In this document: positions 7,909-15,600 of the stretch, piece by piece | How the letters are laid out: each line of letters opens with the position of its first letter | Position numbering within the stretch: the stretch's first letter is position 1 | Source of the DNA: JBDKJS01 sp039806065 | Lineage (GTDB): Bacteria; Bacteroidota; Bacteroidia; AKYH767-A; 2013-40CM-41-45 | Length of the DNA: 17,671 nucleotides | Assembly: GCA_039806065.1 (NCBI GenBank) | Contig: JBDKJS010000071.1 | Location: forward strand, 1-17,671 | Reading direction: 5' to 3' | Notes under the pieces: generated by a model | Database searches by the model: none | What the model saw: the letters and a program-made list of their open reading frames with translations, nothing else | Told to the model about the DNA's origin: nothing | Made by a program: the position numbers and the translations under genes

Positions 7909-9219
7909 TTACTTAATAATATTTCTTCCAATACTTGAATAATAAAATCCTAATTCAGCCATCTGGTGCAAATCATAAAGATTGCGACCATCAAATATAG
8001 CTGGCTGTTTAAGTTGTTTCTTTAATCTTTCAAAGTCTGGTGTTCTAAAAACAGACCACTCAGTTGCTATTACCAAAGCATCAGCTCCTTCAGTAGCTTC
8101 ATAGGCATTTCCAGCATAGTTAATTTTTTCTCCAATCATTGTCTTCACATTTGCCATCGCCTCAGGGTCGTAAGCTGTCACTTGAGCGCCTAATTTTAAA
8201 AGTTCTTCAATAATGTAGAGTGCTGGCGCCTCGCGAATATCATCCGTATCGGGTTTAAAAGCCAAACCCCAAAGTGCAATTTTTTTTCCTTTGATATCTT
8301 GATTGAAGTATCGCAATATTTTAGGTAGAATGCTGGTTTTTTGAAGTTCATTTACAGCGGTTACAGCATCTAATATCTTAAATTCATAATCATGCTTTTC
8401 AGCTATTTTACTTAACGCCTGAACATCTTTTGGGAAACAACTACCACCGTATCCTATTCCTGCAAATAAAAACCGTTTACCGATACGGGCATCAGCACCT
8501 ATTCCTATCCGAACCATATCCACATTTGCTCCTACCAATTCACAAAGGTTAGCGATCTCATTCATGAAAGTAATTTTTGTTGCTAAAAATGCATTTGCAG
8601 CATACTTGGTAAGTTCTGATGATCGTTCATCCATAAAATATAAAGGGTTACCTTGACGCAAGAAGGGGGCATATAACTCATTCATTACTTTCTTGGCTCG
8701 CTCACTCCCTGTACCAATAACTACTCTATCGGGCTTCATAAAATCATCAACAGCAAAACCCTCTCTTAAAAATTCTGGATTTGAAATCACATCAAAGGCT
8801 ACCTTTGCGTTAATTGCAATCTTCGACTTAACGGCTTCTGCTGTTCCTACAGGTACTGTGCTTTTATTAATTATAATTTTATAATCGTCTAATAAATGCC
8901 CAAGCTGTTCGGCTACTGCTAATACATAACTTAAATCTGCTGAGCCATCTTCACCTGGTGGGGTAGGTAATGCAAGAAAAATAATTTTAGCATTCTTTAT
9001 CCCTTCAGCTAAATTTGTGGTAAAGCTGAGGCGGCCCTCTTTTATGTTTCTTTCAAAAAGTACATCAAGATGTGGTTCGTAAATAGGAATAATCCCATTT
9101 CTCATTTTATTTACTTTCTCTTCATTGATATCAATACAGGTTACATGGTTTCCTGTTTCGGCAAAGCATGTGCCTGTTACTAAACCCACATATCCTGTTC
9201 CAACTACTGCTATATTCAT
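7909..9219 (-). CDS. ugd: UDP-glucose 6-dehydrogenase
   Basis: 436 residues. It oxidises UDP-glucose to UDP-glucuronate in two NAD-dependent steps. The N-terminal Rossmann motif GTGYVG is at residues 7-12, PTPPGEDG at 85-92, NKSTVPVGT at 118-126, NPEFLREG at 147-154, and the catalytic C261 is in GIGYGGSCFPKD. The C-terminal domain has GLAFKPDTDDIREAPA, also characteristic. This is the glucose-type enzyme and differs clearly from the N-acetylhexosamine dehydrogenase at 3957-5249. It starts 5 bp after the aminotransferase stop and precedes the UDP-xylose synthase. In some Bacteroidota the gene called ugdA feeds the Wbp pathway, so dual use with GlcNAc substrates should be kept in mind. Confidence 0.95.
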   Translation of the reverse strand: MNIAVVGTGYVGLVTGTCFAETGNHVTCIDINEEKVNKMRNGIIPIYEPHLDVLFERNIKEGRLSFTTNLAEGIKNAKIIFLALPTPPGEDGSADLSYVLAVAEQLGHLLDDYKIIINKSTVPVGTAEAVKSKIAINAKVAFDVISNPEFLREGFAVDDFMKPDRVVIGTGSERAKKVMNELYAPFLRQGNPLYFMDERSSELTKYAANAFLATKITFMNEIANLCELVGANVDMVRIGIGADARIGKRFLFAGIGYGGSCFPKDVQALSKIAEKHDYEFKILDAVTAVNELQKTSILPKILRYFNQDIKGKKIALWGLAFKPDTDDIREAPALYIIEELLKLGAQVTAYDPEAMANVKTMIGEKINYAGNAYEATEGADALVIATEWSVFRTPDFERLKKQLKQPAIFDGRNLYDLHQMAELGFYYSSIGRNIIK

Positions 9220-9224
9220 ATCTG

Positions 9225-10358
9225 TTATTTACTAAATGCTAATACTGCTTCAATTATTTTATTTTGAGTGGCGTTATCAAGTTCCGTATGCATGGGAAGT
9301 GATATCACATTTTTACAAAGTTGTTCGGTGGTTGGGAAAGCTCCTTCACGATACTCATTATTTTTAAAGGCTTTCTGAAAATGTAATGGAACTGGATAAT
9401 ATACCATACTAGGAATTTCACGGTCTGCGAGGTATGTTCTTAGCGCGTCTCTCTCTATTCCTTTTAACACTAAAGTGTATTGATGAAAAACATGATTGCT
9501 GAAGGACGCTCTAGACGGGATTTTTATTTTCGGGTGATTTTCAAAAGCCTTGTCATACCTATTAGCGGCCTCATTTCTATTGGCGGCATATTGGTCAAGA
9601 TGTTTTAATTTTATATCAAGGATGGCTGCCTGTATAGTGTCAAGACGGCTGTTTACGCCTATTTCATCATGATAATATTGAACTCTTTGTCCATGATTGG
9701 CAATCATTCGTATTTTAGCTCCTAGCTCCTCATCATTGGTGAAAAGGGCACCACCATCGCCATAACATCCTAAGTTTTTAGAAGGAAAGAAGGAAGTACA
9801 CCCTATTGTCCCTATGGTTCCAGCTTTTGATTGATCACCATTAGTGTGGGTATAGTCTGCTCCAAGGGCCTGCGCTGTATCTTCAATTACATAAAGATGG
9901 TTCTTCTTAGCAATGGCCATAATTTCATCCATTGGAGCGCATTGGCCAAATAGATGAACGGGAACTATCGCCTTGGTTTTAGGTGTAATTGCTTTCTCAA
10001 CGGCCCCTGGTAAAAGGGTGAATGTATTTGGATCAACATCTACTAACACAGGCTTCAGTTTTAATAGCGCAATTACCTCAGCAGTGGCCACATAAGTGAA
10101 TGATGCTGTTATTACTTCGTCACCAGGTTGTAAATTCAATGCCATCATGGCTATTTGTAAGGCATCAGTTCCATTGGCGCAGGGAATCACATGTCGAACA
10201 TTTAAATACTTTTCTAAATTGGCCTGAAAAGATTTCACCTGTGGACCATTAATAAAGGCTGTAGAGCGAATTACATCCAATACAGCTGTATCAATCTCCT
10301 GTTGAATTTTATTGTACTGACCTTTAAGGTCAACCATTTGAATTTTACTCATATACAT
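9225..10358 (-). CDS. wbpE: sugar aminotransferase, DegT/DnrJ/EryC1/StrS family (WbpE-like)
   Basis: 377 residues, PLP-dependent. The expected role is transamination of UDP-3-keto-GlcNAcA to UDP-GlcNAc(3NH2)A. ANGTDAL is at residues 61-67, EDTAQALGA at 159-167 (Asp160 for the PLP nitrogen), and the Schiff-base lysine K194 lies in SFFPSKNLGCYGDGGA. NHGQRVQYYHDEIGVNSRLD and MVYYPVPLHFQ fit the WbpE/WlbC/PorR group. It is the first gene of the operon. Two starts are possible, 10358 and 10352; the family usually begins a few residues before the MVDLKGQY segment, so MSKIQMVDLKGQY from 10352 is equally acceptable. The specific substrate rests on the presence of wbpB and wbpD in the same operon. Confidence 0.87.
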   Translation of the reverse strand: MYMSKIQMVDLKGQYNKIQQEIDTAVLDVIRSTAFINGPQVKSFQANLEKYLNVRHVIPCANGTDALQIAMMALNLQPGDEVITASFTYVATAEVIALLKLKPVLVDVDPNTFTLLPGAVEKAITPKTKAIVPVHLFGQCAPMDEIMAIAKKNHLYVIEDTAQALGADYTHTNGDQSKAGTIGTIGCTSFFPSKNLGCYGDGGALFTNDEELGAKIRMIANHGQRVQYYHDEIGVNSRLDTIQAAILDIKLKHLDQYAANRNEAANRYDKAFENHPKIKIPSRASFSNHVFHQYTLVLKGIERDALRTYLADREIPSMVYYPVPLHFQKAFKNNEYREGAFPTTEQLCKNVISLPMHTELDNATQNKIIEAVLAFSK

Positions 10359-10373
10359 TTAAAAAAACTAGCG

Positions 10374-10381
10374 CGAAGGTA
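10374..10381 (-). promoter_or_regulatory. possible -7 element of the sugar operon promoter
   Basis: On the minus strand this reads TACCTTCG, one mismatch from the Bacteroidota -7 consensus TAnnTTTG. It lies 15 bp upstream of the first start codon of the aminotransferase gene. I see no convincing TTTG at the expected upstream distance, so the call is weak. It is the only gap where a promoter for the ten-gene operon would be expected. Confidence 0.3.
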
Positions 10382-10408
10382 AGATTAAATCCATGTATTG
10401 TAATGATA

Positions 10409-10440
10409 TTTGCACATCTACCGTTGCATCCGTTTATTTG
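10409..10440 (+). promoter_or_regulatory. possible promoter for the OMP-waaA pair
   Basis: TTTG at 10409-10412 and TTTATTTG at 10433-10440 (one mismatch from TAnnTTTG) are separated by 20 bp, the spacing seen in Bacteroidota -33/-7 promoters. The likely transcript start near 10447 gives a very short leader to the ATG at 10456. It lies inside the upstream extension of the reading frame, which supports the internal start. Confidence 0.4.
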
Positions 10441-10455
10441 CAATACCAATTAACT

Positions 10456-11220
10456 ATGTACCTACTCCGCAGAAGGATTTATCTATCACTCTATTTACTT
10501 TTAATTAGTAGTTTTTGTTACGCGCAATTCAACGTAAAAGACTCAATTAGGCAATTTAGTATGATAAAAGCACATGGTGGATTTTACCTACCGGGTGGCG
10601 ATATGGCAGATAGGTTTGGTAATAATTTTATTATTGGAGCCGCCTTTAGTTATAAATCGAGTAAAAACTGGGTCTTCAATTTTGATGCAGGTTTTATAAC
10701 AGGCAATAATATTAGAGAACAAAATATCTTGCAAAATTTGGTCAACGGACAAGGCCAAGTCGTTGGTATTGATGGCTCTTATGCTACCATTGTGCTTTCT
10801 GAAAGAGGGTTTAACTTTAATTTTGGGTTAGGTAAGGTGTTTCCAATTATAGGACCCAATCCAAATTCAGGTTTGTTAATTTCAAGTGGATTGGGCCTCA
10901 TACAACATAAAATCCGAATATTTGATGAGACGGGTACCGTTTCGGCATTGAAAGGAAATTATAAAAAAGGGTACGATAGACTTACCAACGGCTTATGCAT
11001 AAATCCTTTCATTGGATATGTAAATTTTAGTAATAATCGGTTGCTTAATTTTTCTTTTGGCCTTGATTGCCTTCTTGGATTTACTCAAAGCAGGCGTTCT
11101 TTTAATTACGATTTAAGGATGGTTGATCAAAAGAATAGACAAGATGTACTGATAGGTTTAAAAACTAGTTGGATAATTCCACTATATAAAAAAACCCCGC
11201 TAAAGTACTATTTTAGATAA
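10456..11220 (+). CDS. predicted outer-membrane beta-barrel protein of unknown function
   Basis: 254 residues from the chosen start. The frame is open from an ATG at 10393, but the extra 21 residues are cysteine/threonine-rich and unlike a protein N-terminus. From the ATG at 10456 the protein starts with a clear signal peptide: RRR, then a leucine-rich core, then FCYA before Gln24. The lipobox position lacks the usual Gly/Ala before Cys, so a lipoprotein is unlikely. The mature part alternates polar and aromatic residues (for example FNFDAGFITG, FNFNFGLGKVF, LLNFSFGLDCLLGF) as in small OM beta barrels. I recognise no named family. The stop codon directly abuts the waaA start (TAAATG), so the two are probably translated together, pointing to a role tied to the LPS or outer membrane. 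Confidence 0.75.
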   Translation: MYLLRRRIYLSLYLLLISSFCYAQFNVKDSIRQFSMIKAHGGFYLPGGDMADRFGNNFIIGAAFSYKSSKNWVFNFDAGFITGNNIREQNILQNLVNGQGQVVGIDGSYATIVLSERGFNFNFGLGKVFPIIGPNPNSGLLISSGLGLIQHKIRIFDETGTVSALKGNYKKGYDRLTNGLCINPFIGYVNFSNNRLLNFSFGLDCLLGFTQSRRSFNYDLRMVDQKNRQDVLIGLKTSWIIPLYKKTPLKYYFR

Positions 11221-12456
11221 ATGATTAGAATAGTATATAATATATTTATAAATGGCTATTTTTTAGCTATTAAACTGGCAAGCCTTATAGGCAATAGTAA
11301 AGCTAAAAAATTTATTGCAGGAAGGTCTTTTTATAATCCCAAATATTTTGAAGGCCTTCTACAGGTCGCTAGGTCCAAGATAATTTTTCATTGTGCAAGT
11401 GCTGGTGAATTTGAACAGGCCTTGCCCTTAATAAAAGCCTATAGAAAGGAAAATCCACACGATTATATTTTAGTCTCTTTTTTTTCTCCTTCTGGATATG
11501 AACTTAACAAGACCTGTTCATTGGCTGATGATGTAATATACCTGCCTATTGATACCATTTCTAAAACCAAGGCATTTTTGAAAGCTGTTAAACCTAAAAA
11601 AATTTTTTTATCAAAATATGATATATGGCCAAACCTTATTCTTGAGGCTCAATCATTCGAATGCCAATGCATTTTATTTTCTTCAACTTTTAGAGCAAAT
11701 CAAATTTACTTTCAGTGGTATGGTAAATTTTTTAAAAAAGTACTAGAATCCTTTTCTTATATTTTTGTTCAAACTGAGGCTGACGTGATGTTACTAAAAA
11801 GTAATGGTTTAAAAAATAAAATAGTTTGTGCTGGTGATACCAGATATGATAGGGTTATGAGCATTGCAGAAGAAGGTGAGAGAATAGCGCAATTAGATAA
11901 AGCAAGTGAACAGTTTTCAATAATTATTGCAGGGAGTACGTGGCCCCCCGATAACTTTATTCTAGCTCGAAGTTTGACAGAGGCATTGAAGTTAAATCCC
12001 ACCATGAGGCTATTAGTTTTTCCTCATTTGTTAGATAAAGCTAGTTTAAATGAGGCAAAAACAAATTTTGTAAAATTAAAAGTAAACCTGATAGATCATT
12101 TTGATGAGCTTGACTTCGTTCAATACCAAGTGAACATATTTAGCAAGCCGAAATTTTTATCCAAGGCTTATGCTTCAGCATCACTTGCTTATATTGGTGG
12201 GGGTTTTGGTGCAGGCATTCACAATACTTTGGAAGCAGCCGTATTTCAAATTCCTTTGGTTGGGGGCCCTAAAAACAAAAAGTTTGTGGAAGTTCAGGAA
12301 CTTCGAAGAGCTGGCCTTTTTACTGAGGTAAATGCCGTGAATAGCATCATCCCTCTTGCTGATCTGATTAAAAATCCCCAAATTAAAAAAGCGGCATCCT
12401 ATTTTTTTCAAGACAAAGGCCAAGCTGCAAAAACCATATTAAGGCAAATCAAATAA
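11221..12456 (+). CDS. waaA: 3-deoxy-D-manno-octulosonic acid (Kdo) transferase
   Basis: 411 residues, GT30 family, GT-B fold at the inner membrane. It transfers Kdo from CMP-Kdo to the lipid A precursor. The N-terminal segment is hydrophobic (membrane anchor). HCASAGEFEQALPLI (57-71) carries the predicted catalytic Glu63. SKYDIWPN (131-138) replaces the ExELWPN form common in Proteobacteria. GDTRYDR (205-211), GSTWPPDN (239-245 region), VFPH (266-269) and GGGFGAGIHNTLEAA (326-340) form the donor-binding side. The start ATG follows the OMP stop with no gap. Whether it adds one or two Kdo units cannot be read from sequence. It is in the opposite orientation to the sugar operon but sits in the same envelope-polysaccharide neighbourhood. 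Confidence 0.93.
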   Translation: MIRIVYNIFINGYFLAIKLASLIGNSKAKKFIAGRSFYNPKYFEGLLQVARSKIIFHCASAGEFEQALPLIKAYRKENPHDYILVSFFSPSGYELNKTCSLADDVIYLPIDTISKTKAFLKAVKPKKIFLSKYDIWPNLILEAQSFECQCILFSSTFRANQIYFQWYGKFFKKVLESFSYIFVQTEADVMLLKSNGLKNKIVCAGDTRYDRVMSIAEEGERIAQLDKASEQFSIIIAGSTWPPDNFILARSLTEALKLNPTMRLLVFPHLLDKASLNEAKTNFVKLKVNLIDHFDELDFVQYQVNIFSKPKFLSKAYASASLAYIGGGFGAGIHNTLEAAVFQIPLVGGPKNKKFVEVQELRRAGLFTEVNAVNSIIPLADLIKNPQIKKAASYFFQDKGQAAKTILRQIK

Positions 12457-12473
12457 AATTGTATGTTGCAACG

Positions 12474-12499
12474 CATTTCTTTGTTTTTTAAAAGAAATG
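12474..12499 (+). terminator. possible terminator hairpin after waaA
   Basis: A perfect 9-bp inverted repeat (CATTTCTTT / AAAGAAATG) with an 8-base T-rich loop lies 17 bp after the waaA stop. It is AT-rich and lacks a strong run of T after the stem, so it is either a weak terminator or an mRNA 3'-end stabiliser. It is well placed to separate waaA from the next gene. Confidence 0.35.
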
Positions 12500-12543
12500 A
12501 TCATTTTCAATTGTATTTCACCAAGATTTTTCAACTGTTTGCC

Positions 12544-12564
12544 AAAATTATTGGAAAATTATTG
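12544..12564. repeat. paired 10-bp direct repeat upstream of the giant gene
   Basis: AAAATTATTG occurs at 12544-12553 and again at 12555-12564, an 11-bp period or about one helical turn. Such phased direct repeats upstream of a promoter can be binding sites for response regulators, but the sequence is AT-rich and chance is possible. It lies just upstream of the best promoter candidate. Confidence 0.35.
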
Positions 12565-12569
12565 TCGTC

Positions 12570-12603
12570 TTTAGGCCTACAAAAAAGTATTCACATACTT
12601 TAG
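12570..12603 (+). promoter_or_regulatory. weak candidate promoter for the giant surface protein gene
   Basis: TACTTTAG at 12596-12603 is one mismatch from the -7 consensus TAnnTTTG. The best upstream partner is TTTA at 12570-12573, 22 bp away, an imperfect -33 box. An 8-bp palindrome TAGGCCTA lies within the spacer side. A start near 12610 would give a leader of about 45 bases. Confidence 0.3.
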
Positions 12604-12606
12604 CCC

Positions 12607-12624
12607 CACCCTAAATTTTGGGTG
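12607..12624. promoter_or_regulatory. palindrome / 5'-UTR hairpin before the giant gene
   Basis: CACCC-T-AAATTT-T-GGGTG is symmetrical over 18 bases apart from one T-T mismatch. It directly follows the candidate -7 box and ends 30 bp before the ATG. As DNA it could be an operator for a dimeric regulator. As RNA it could form a stem at the very 5' end of the message. No Shine-Dalgarno sequence is visible between it and the ATG, which is normal for this phylum. Confidence 0.45.
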
Positions 12625-12654
12625 TATTAAAACATAACATAACCAACACACATT

Positions 12655-15600
12655 ATGAGATCAACTTTTACAAAGTTCTTAATGATGCTTACCGTTTGTG
12701 CATTGTGGATATTAAATGTGAGCCACGCACAAAGGATTACAACAGCATTGGTGTCCATCTACAACTTCAATGAAGGTAGTGGAAGCACCGTAAATGACAA
12801 TTCAGGAAATTCTCCTGCACTGAATCTCACCATTCAAAATCCATCTAATACATCGTGGATTTCAGGTGGTGGATTGGACATTAACACCTCTACCATTATC
12901 AAAACCTCAAGTGCCGCCACAAGGCTGTACAATGCTTTGAGTGGCTCAGGTGAATTGTCGTTTGAATGCTGGGTAAAACCCCAAAATTTAAATCAGACTG
13001 GCCCAGCAAGGATTATGACCATGTCTGCCAATACCGGTGAAAGAAATTTTACAGTAGGTCAACTTAATTCAAAATTTATAACCCGCTTGAGAACTACCAG
13101 CGGTGGTGATAACAATGGCCTTCCAACTTTGGAATATGGTTATTCAGCCATAGCGCCTATGCACTATGTATACACTTGGAAAAATGGTATTGAAAAAATT
13201 TACCTCAATAAAGAGTTAGTTTTCACAGGTACAAGAGCTGGTAATTTAACCAACTGGAATAGTGGATATGGTTTTGCCCTAGCCAATGAATTCACGCTCG
13301 ATAGACCTTGGCTTGGAGAAATTTATATTGCTGCCATTTACTGTCAAGAGCTTGACCAATCTGAAGTGAACCAAAATTTTGAAGCAGGTTGTACTAATTG
13401 CAACTATACTTTAGGAAATACCACAGAAGTCTGTTCAATAACAGGGTTCAATGGTGGAACAGGAAGAGTGTTTTATATTCCAAATTATGGAACTGATTTT
13501 GCCCCTGATGCGAATGGGCTCACCTTAACCAAGTATGCAAATGGCCGTGCTAAACTAACTGGAACCATCCAGCGAATCGCAGATGCCAATAAAAAGTTTG
13601 TGGTGAATATTTGGTTCAACAATCTTTCTAACTACAGTACCTGGACCTCAAATGGTGGTACTGCTAAAGGCACAGGGTATGGTGATGAGTCGACTTGGAA
13701 TTTTTATGATATAGATGGCTCTCAGCAAAACACCCTCACGGGAGCAGGCTCACTAAGCGGTACTACACTTTATCTTTATGATATGACCGCTAATACTTAC
13801 GGTCTTCAATTCGGAAATGGTGCCAATGACCAAAATAGTAATGCCAACGGAATTTCTTCTTGGTTTGATTTTGCGACTTCCCCGAATGGATCTATAGCTG
13901 GTATGCTAGACCTAAATGGTACTTTCAACTGTAGTACGCCATGTAATAATGTGACCAATGGCGGAACAATAGCTTCCAACCAAGCTGGGTGCGCGCCTTT
14001 TAATCCACTTGCATTTACAAATGTAACAAGCCCTTCAGGAGGATCAGGGGCTCTTGAGATTGTTTGGATTTATAAGAATGCTTCCACCGGTTGGAACTTT
14101 CAAATGATCAATAATTCAAATTCGCTAACCTATGATGCAGGTTTACTAAATGAAACTACCGTTTTCAGACGATGTGCTCGCAGAGCAGGTTGTAACGATT
14201 ATGTAGGCGAAAGTAATGATATCACCATAACAATTACCAATGGGCTATCTATCGGGTGCAATGTGACCAGTGGAAATTGTTCAAATGGAAATAGAGGGGT
14301 TATTTCATCAAATGTATCTGGCGGAACTACTCCCTATAACTATCTATGGTCTAACGGTGAAACTACTGCAAATCTTTCAGGTTTAGTGTCGGGCAATTAC
14401 TCTTTAGCAGTCACTGATGCCAATGGTTGTCAAGCGAATTGCACAACTTCTTTAACTATTTCTTGTTGCCCATTAACCAATGGTGGTCAAATAGGGTCTA
14501 ATCAAACTGCCTGTGGCAGCTATGATCCAAATGAAATTACAAGTCTTAGCCTACCCTCTGGGGGTGTTGGCCCAATTGAATATGTTTGGCTTCAGTCTAC
14601 TGTTGATGGCAATTTTAATAATACGGCTAATTATTCGGTTATCCCAGGAGCAACCAATGCTACTTATGATCCTGGCGTTATTTCACAAACAACCTGGTAT
14701 CGCAGGTGTGCAAGGAATTTGGGATGCACCAATTATAATGGCGAATCAAATAATGTTGTTAAATATGTTTCAGGCAACTTAGATATTTCTTCAGTAAGTT
14801 ATGATAATAATGCCTCTTGCCAGATAAAAAATGCTTGTTATCTATCTGCTTATACCAATAACTCAAATCATGCTTTTTGGCTTCCCGATTTGGGATTATC
14901 TTCACCAAATTTCATTTTCGAACAGCCAGGCGGATACTTAGTTCAGTATAGTAACGGCACAGCAAGGCTTACTGGTTTTATCCAATCTATTGTAGATCCT
15001 ACCAAAAGGTTTAGGGTAGAACTTAATTTCACCGATGGCAAAAACTGGAATGATTGGAGTGCTCTTGGTCGTTCCTACAAAGATGAAGCTGGTGTAGCAG
15101 GCTCTAATTATACTACATGGACTTATTATATCTTAAATACCACATTGCCAAATACACTCACTGGTTTAGATGGATATTCAGGTACAAATTTAAATTTACA
15201 ACACGCTCCAGCAAATTATCAATTTGGATTTCAAATTGGTCAAGCTGCCAATAGTAAAAATACTTCATTTGGTATGAGTGGTTGGTTTACACATTCAGGC
15301 TCAATATCAGGACATGGTGATATCAATGTGGATGCGAATTGTGCTTCATCAATTTGCAGTGGTGCTGCTTTGGCTAGTGTTACAGGTTCTAGTGGATCGG
15401 TAACTTATACCTGGTCAAATGGAGCAACCACTAACGCAGTTAATGGCCTATGTAATGGAACCTATTATGTGACTGCCACAAGCGGAGCATGTTCCACAAG
15501 CACATCGGTAACGATTAATACCATAGGCAATAATCTTTCTGTAAGCATCACCCCAACGAATGGAACCTGTGCCAACAATAATGAAGGCAGTGCATGTGCC

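Noticed and set aside
10393..10455. Upstream extension of the outer-membrane protein to the ATG at 10393
   Set aside because: The 21 extra residues precede a perfect signal peptide and overlap the best promoter candidate; the start at 10456 is preferred.
12541..12654. Possible riboswitch or small RNA in the intergenic region
   Set aside because: Only simple short inverted and direct repeats are visible; no known riboswitch core or tRNA-like fold.
14513..14782. Plus-strand open frame of 89 codons inside the giant gene
   Set aside because: It is in a different frame from the continuous 1672-codon frame starting at 12655, has no recognisable protein features, and is a shadow of the repeats.
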